NCBI GenBank assembly: GCA_965153355.1
Contig: OZ231126.1
Coordinates: 47,678,001-47,742,000 of the forward strand
Direction of reading: 5' to 3'
Source of the DNA: Flaccisagitta enflata
Lineage: Eukaryota; Chaetognatha; Sagittoidea; Aphragmophora
Length of the DNA stretch: 64,000 nt
The notes under the pieces were generated by a model, which saw only the letters and a program-made list of their open reading frames with translations, had not been told where the DNA came from and ran no database searches. Positions 61,868 through 64,000 of this stretch are shown one piece after another (position 1 is the first letter of the stretch; each line of letters opens with the position of its first letter). The translations under genes and the position numbers were made by a program.

Positions 61868-62400
61868 AGTAATATATTCCTACATAAATAAGTTTATATC
61901 TCATAAACCAGACTTCAGATTTAAATCGAATTTTGCAGGAGCTGTTTAATTGACATTATTTACCTGTTTACTAAGTTTTAAAAAAATTCATAAACTTTTA
62001 CTACCCTTTGCCTATGAAAACTGCTTAAGTCCTAGTAACATATTACTACATAAATAAGCTAATATCTCATAAACCAGGCTTCAGATTTAATTCGAATTTT
62101 GCAGGGGTTGTTCATTTACTATCCTCTACTTGTATACCAAATTAAAAAAAAATTCAAAAACTTTTACTAACTTTTGCCTATGTAAACTGCTTAAGTCCTA
62201 GTAATATATTACTACATAAATAAGCTAATATCTCATAAACCAGACTTCAGATTTAATTCGAATTTTGCAGGGGTTGTTTAATTACTACCTTCTACTTGTA
62301 TACCAAATTAAAAAAAAATTCATAAACCTTTACTACCCTCTACCTATGTAAACCACCAAAGTCCCAGCTAAATAATACTACAAAAATAATAGGCAAAGGC
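61868..62400 (+). repeat. Satellite with 166-bp period, three units
   Basis: AAGTCC landmarks at 62027, 62193 and 62359 give a period of 166. Each unit has CTCATAAACCAG, ATTCGAATTTTGCAGG and CTTTTACTA. Confidence 0.9.
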
Positions 62401-62812
62401 TAGTAAAAGTTAATGAATTTTTTGGAAATTTGGTACACAAGCTCCTATTGACCTATTAACAACACCAGCAAAGTTTCATAAAATTCTGAAGTATGGATCC
62501 AAAAATATGAGGTTTTAAACGACGACGACAAACAGACTACACGATCACTGCTATCACATAGTCACCGACGAAAACTGTTCGTCGGGGACAAAAAATGAAA
62601 AAAGTTGGATATAGATTGAGGTTATCATTGGTTTTTGGCAATCATTGCTAAAATACAGACTGTCAATCATTTGAAAATCATTCAAATCTTCATGAATACG
62701 ATAAAATAATGAAATTTTCATGCAGAACTTCTATTCATGATTTGTAACTCTTCATTTAAGACCAACCCCAGGGTTCAAGCTTGCTTAATCAGGAAAAAAG
62801 CATTAAAAGAAA

Positions 62813-62863
62813 AAAGCTTCAAAATTACAGTCCCCGACTGGGGACTGTAATTTTTGAAGCTTT
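62813..62863. repeat. Long-stem hairpin, copy 2
   Basis: The same stem, loop and bulge as copy 1, 1744 bp downstream in the same orientation. The following small hairpin has decayed to GTTGCG-TAAA-CGAAAC. Confidence 0.88.
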
Positions 62864-63028
62864 CTCGTTGCGTAAACGAAACTCGATGAGATATACGACA
62901 AAACAGCAATTTCAAGAAAAAAAATATTCAATATTGTTTTAATGATGACACAACTTGATAATGATAACAATAGTGGATGATGATGATGATGACAACAATG
63001 AATGATAATGACACCAAAAATCTATGAA

Positions 63029-63150
63029 AACAAGGCCAAGTAGGCCAATAAAGTGCGACGTGTGGATCGCCGAACGAATGCGTTACCCGACAGACAAACA
63101 GACAGACCAACGGACACAGCAAGTTATAGAGGTGCTTTGTCGCACCTAAA
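63029..63150 (+). mobile_element. Hairpin-ended short element, AGGTGC stem type
   Basis: AACAAGGCCAAGTAGGCCAA head, AGTGCGACGTGTGG box, ACAGACAGACCAACGGACAC tract and tail AGGTGC-TTTGTC-GCACCT (63130-63147), then AAAAA. The box has changed together with the tail. Confidence 0.8.
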
Positions 63151-63364
63151 AATATTCAAAAAATTTTCCAAAAAAATTTTTGCAAAAAAAATTTTCAAAA
63201 AATATTTTAAAACTATTTTCAAAAAAAATTTCAAAAAAAATTTCAAAAAAAATTTCAAAAAAAAAATTCAAAAATTTCAAAAAAAAAATTTTCAAAAAAA
63301 ATTCAAAAAAAAATTTTTAAAAATCTTTTAAAAAATTTTCAGAAAGAATTTTGAAAAAATTTAA

Positions 63365-63755
63365 GTAGTCGAAGATCATGACAGTAGTCGAGGATGATGA
63401 TAGTAGATGAAGATGATGACAGTAGTTGAAGATGATGACAGTAGTTGAAAATGATGACAGTAGTTGAAAATGATGACAGTAGTAGAAAATGATGACAGTA
63501 GTTGAAGATGATAACAGTAGTTGAAGATGATGACAGTAGTTGAAGATGATGACAGTAGTTGAAGATGATGACAGTAGTTGAAGATGATGACAGTAGTTGA
63601 AGATGATGACAGTAGTTGAAGATGATGACAGTAGTTGAAGATGAGGACAGTAGTTGAAGATGAGGACAGTAGTTGAAAATGAGGACAGTAGTTGAAGATG
63701 ATGACAGTAGAAGAAGAAGATGACAATAGTTGAAGATGATGAAAGTAGTTGAAGA
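63365..63755 (+). repeat. 19-bp tandem repeat, about 20 units
   Basis: The unit is GATGATGACAGTAGTTGAA with minor changes. Because three units make 57 bp, long frames stay open on the minus strand; these are not genes. Confidence 0.93.
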
Positions 63756-63844
63756 TGAATCTTGAAATCCATGATGGCAAACCTAAAGAAAAATCAGAAT
63801 GTAATAAATGAGCAAGTAAACGAATTCATCAACTCCAAAACTCT

Positions 63845-64000
63845 ATTCAAATCGCCTAAGTCCTAGTAACATATTACTACATTAATAAGCTAATATCTTA
63901 TAAATCAGACTTAAGATTTAATTCAAATTTTGCAGGGGCAGTTCAATTAATATCCTTTACTTGTATACCAAATTAAAAAAGAATTCACATAACTTTGCTA
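63845..64000 (+). repeat. Further unit of the 166-bp satellite, running off the window
   Basis: AAGTCC at 63858, then AAGCTAATATCTTATAAA and GCAGGGGC, as in the 61868-62400 array. Confidence 0.85.

Noticed and set aside
61868-62400. Regular repeats that might suggest a CRISPR array
   Set aside because: Units are about 166 bp and contiguous, without short direct repeats and unique spacers, in an animal genome.
63317-63780. Minus-strand frames of 134-151 codons
   Set aside because: A 19-bp tandem repeat read every 57 bp produces the periodic peptide.

Overview
This is a window of an animal nuclear genome, most likely an invertebrate bilaterian. Two multi-exon genes show it. One is a GPR155 (LYCHOS)-type membrane protein on the minus strand, with nine linked coding exons between 34003 and 19305. 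The other is a KCTD1/KCTD15-type BTB protein on the plus strand, with six linked coding exons between 53637 and 59074. Every exon-exon junction called agrees in reading phase and follows the known order of the family. The species cannot be named. The rest is unusually rich in long dinucleotide, trinucleotide and tetranucleotide microsatellites and in short non-autonomous DNA elements. No bacterial-type gene, rRNA, convincing tRNA or CRISPR array was seen.

Layout. 1-8.7 kb: the 3' two thirds of a Ty3/gypsy-like retroelement. It has one long pol frame with reverse transcriptase, RNase H and a D,D35E integrase with a GPY/F module. A second 852-codon frame of unknown function lies where an envelope gene would be. 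8.7-19 kb: a TTC microsatellite, then three inverted-repeat elements (9459-10208, 11488-12816 and about 14067-14878) and other repeats. 19.3-34 kb: the GPR155-like gene. Its 9.2-kb intron (22247-31428) is packed with foldback elements, including two hAT-type insertions with 8-bp target-site duplications (one with a single mismatch) and one element ending at TA with perfect 28-bp inverted ends. 34-53 kb: intergenic DNA between the two divergently transcribed genes, mostly repeats, with a few weak exon candidates. 53.6-59.1 kb: the KCTD gene; its last exon is not in view. 59-64 kb: AT-rich sequence, a satellite with units of about 166 bp, and other tandem repeats.

The most interesting signal is a dispersed family of short elements of about 120-370 bp with more than 20 ends in the window. 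Each ends in a small hairpin followed by CTAA or CTAG. The stem sequence differs between copies by paired, compensatory changes. A box near the other end of the same copy matches the hairpin arm of that copy. Between the ends lies a GACC/GACG-type tetranucleotide tract. This recalls non-autonomous Helitron/Helentron-type elements, but the terminal structure does not fit the textbook form.

All family assignments come from remembered family motifs and reading-frame logic. No database search was run.
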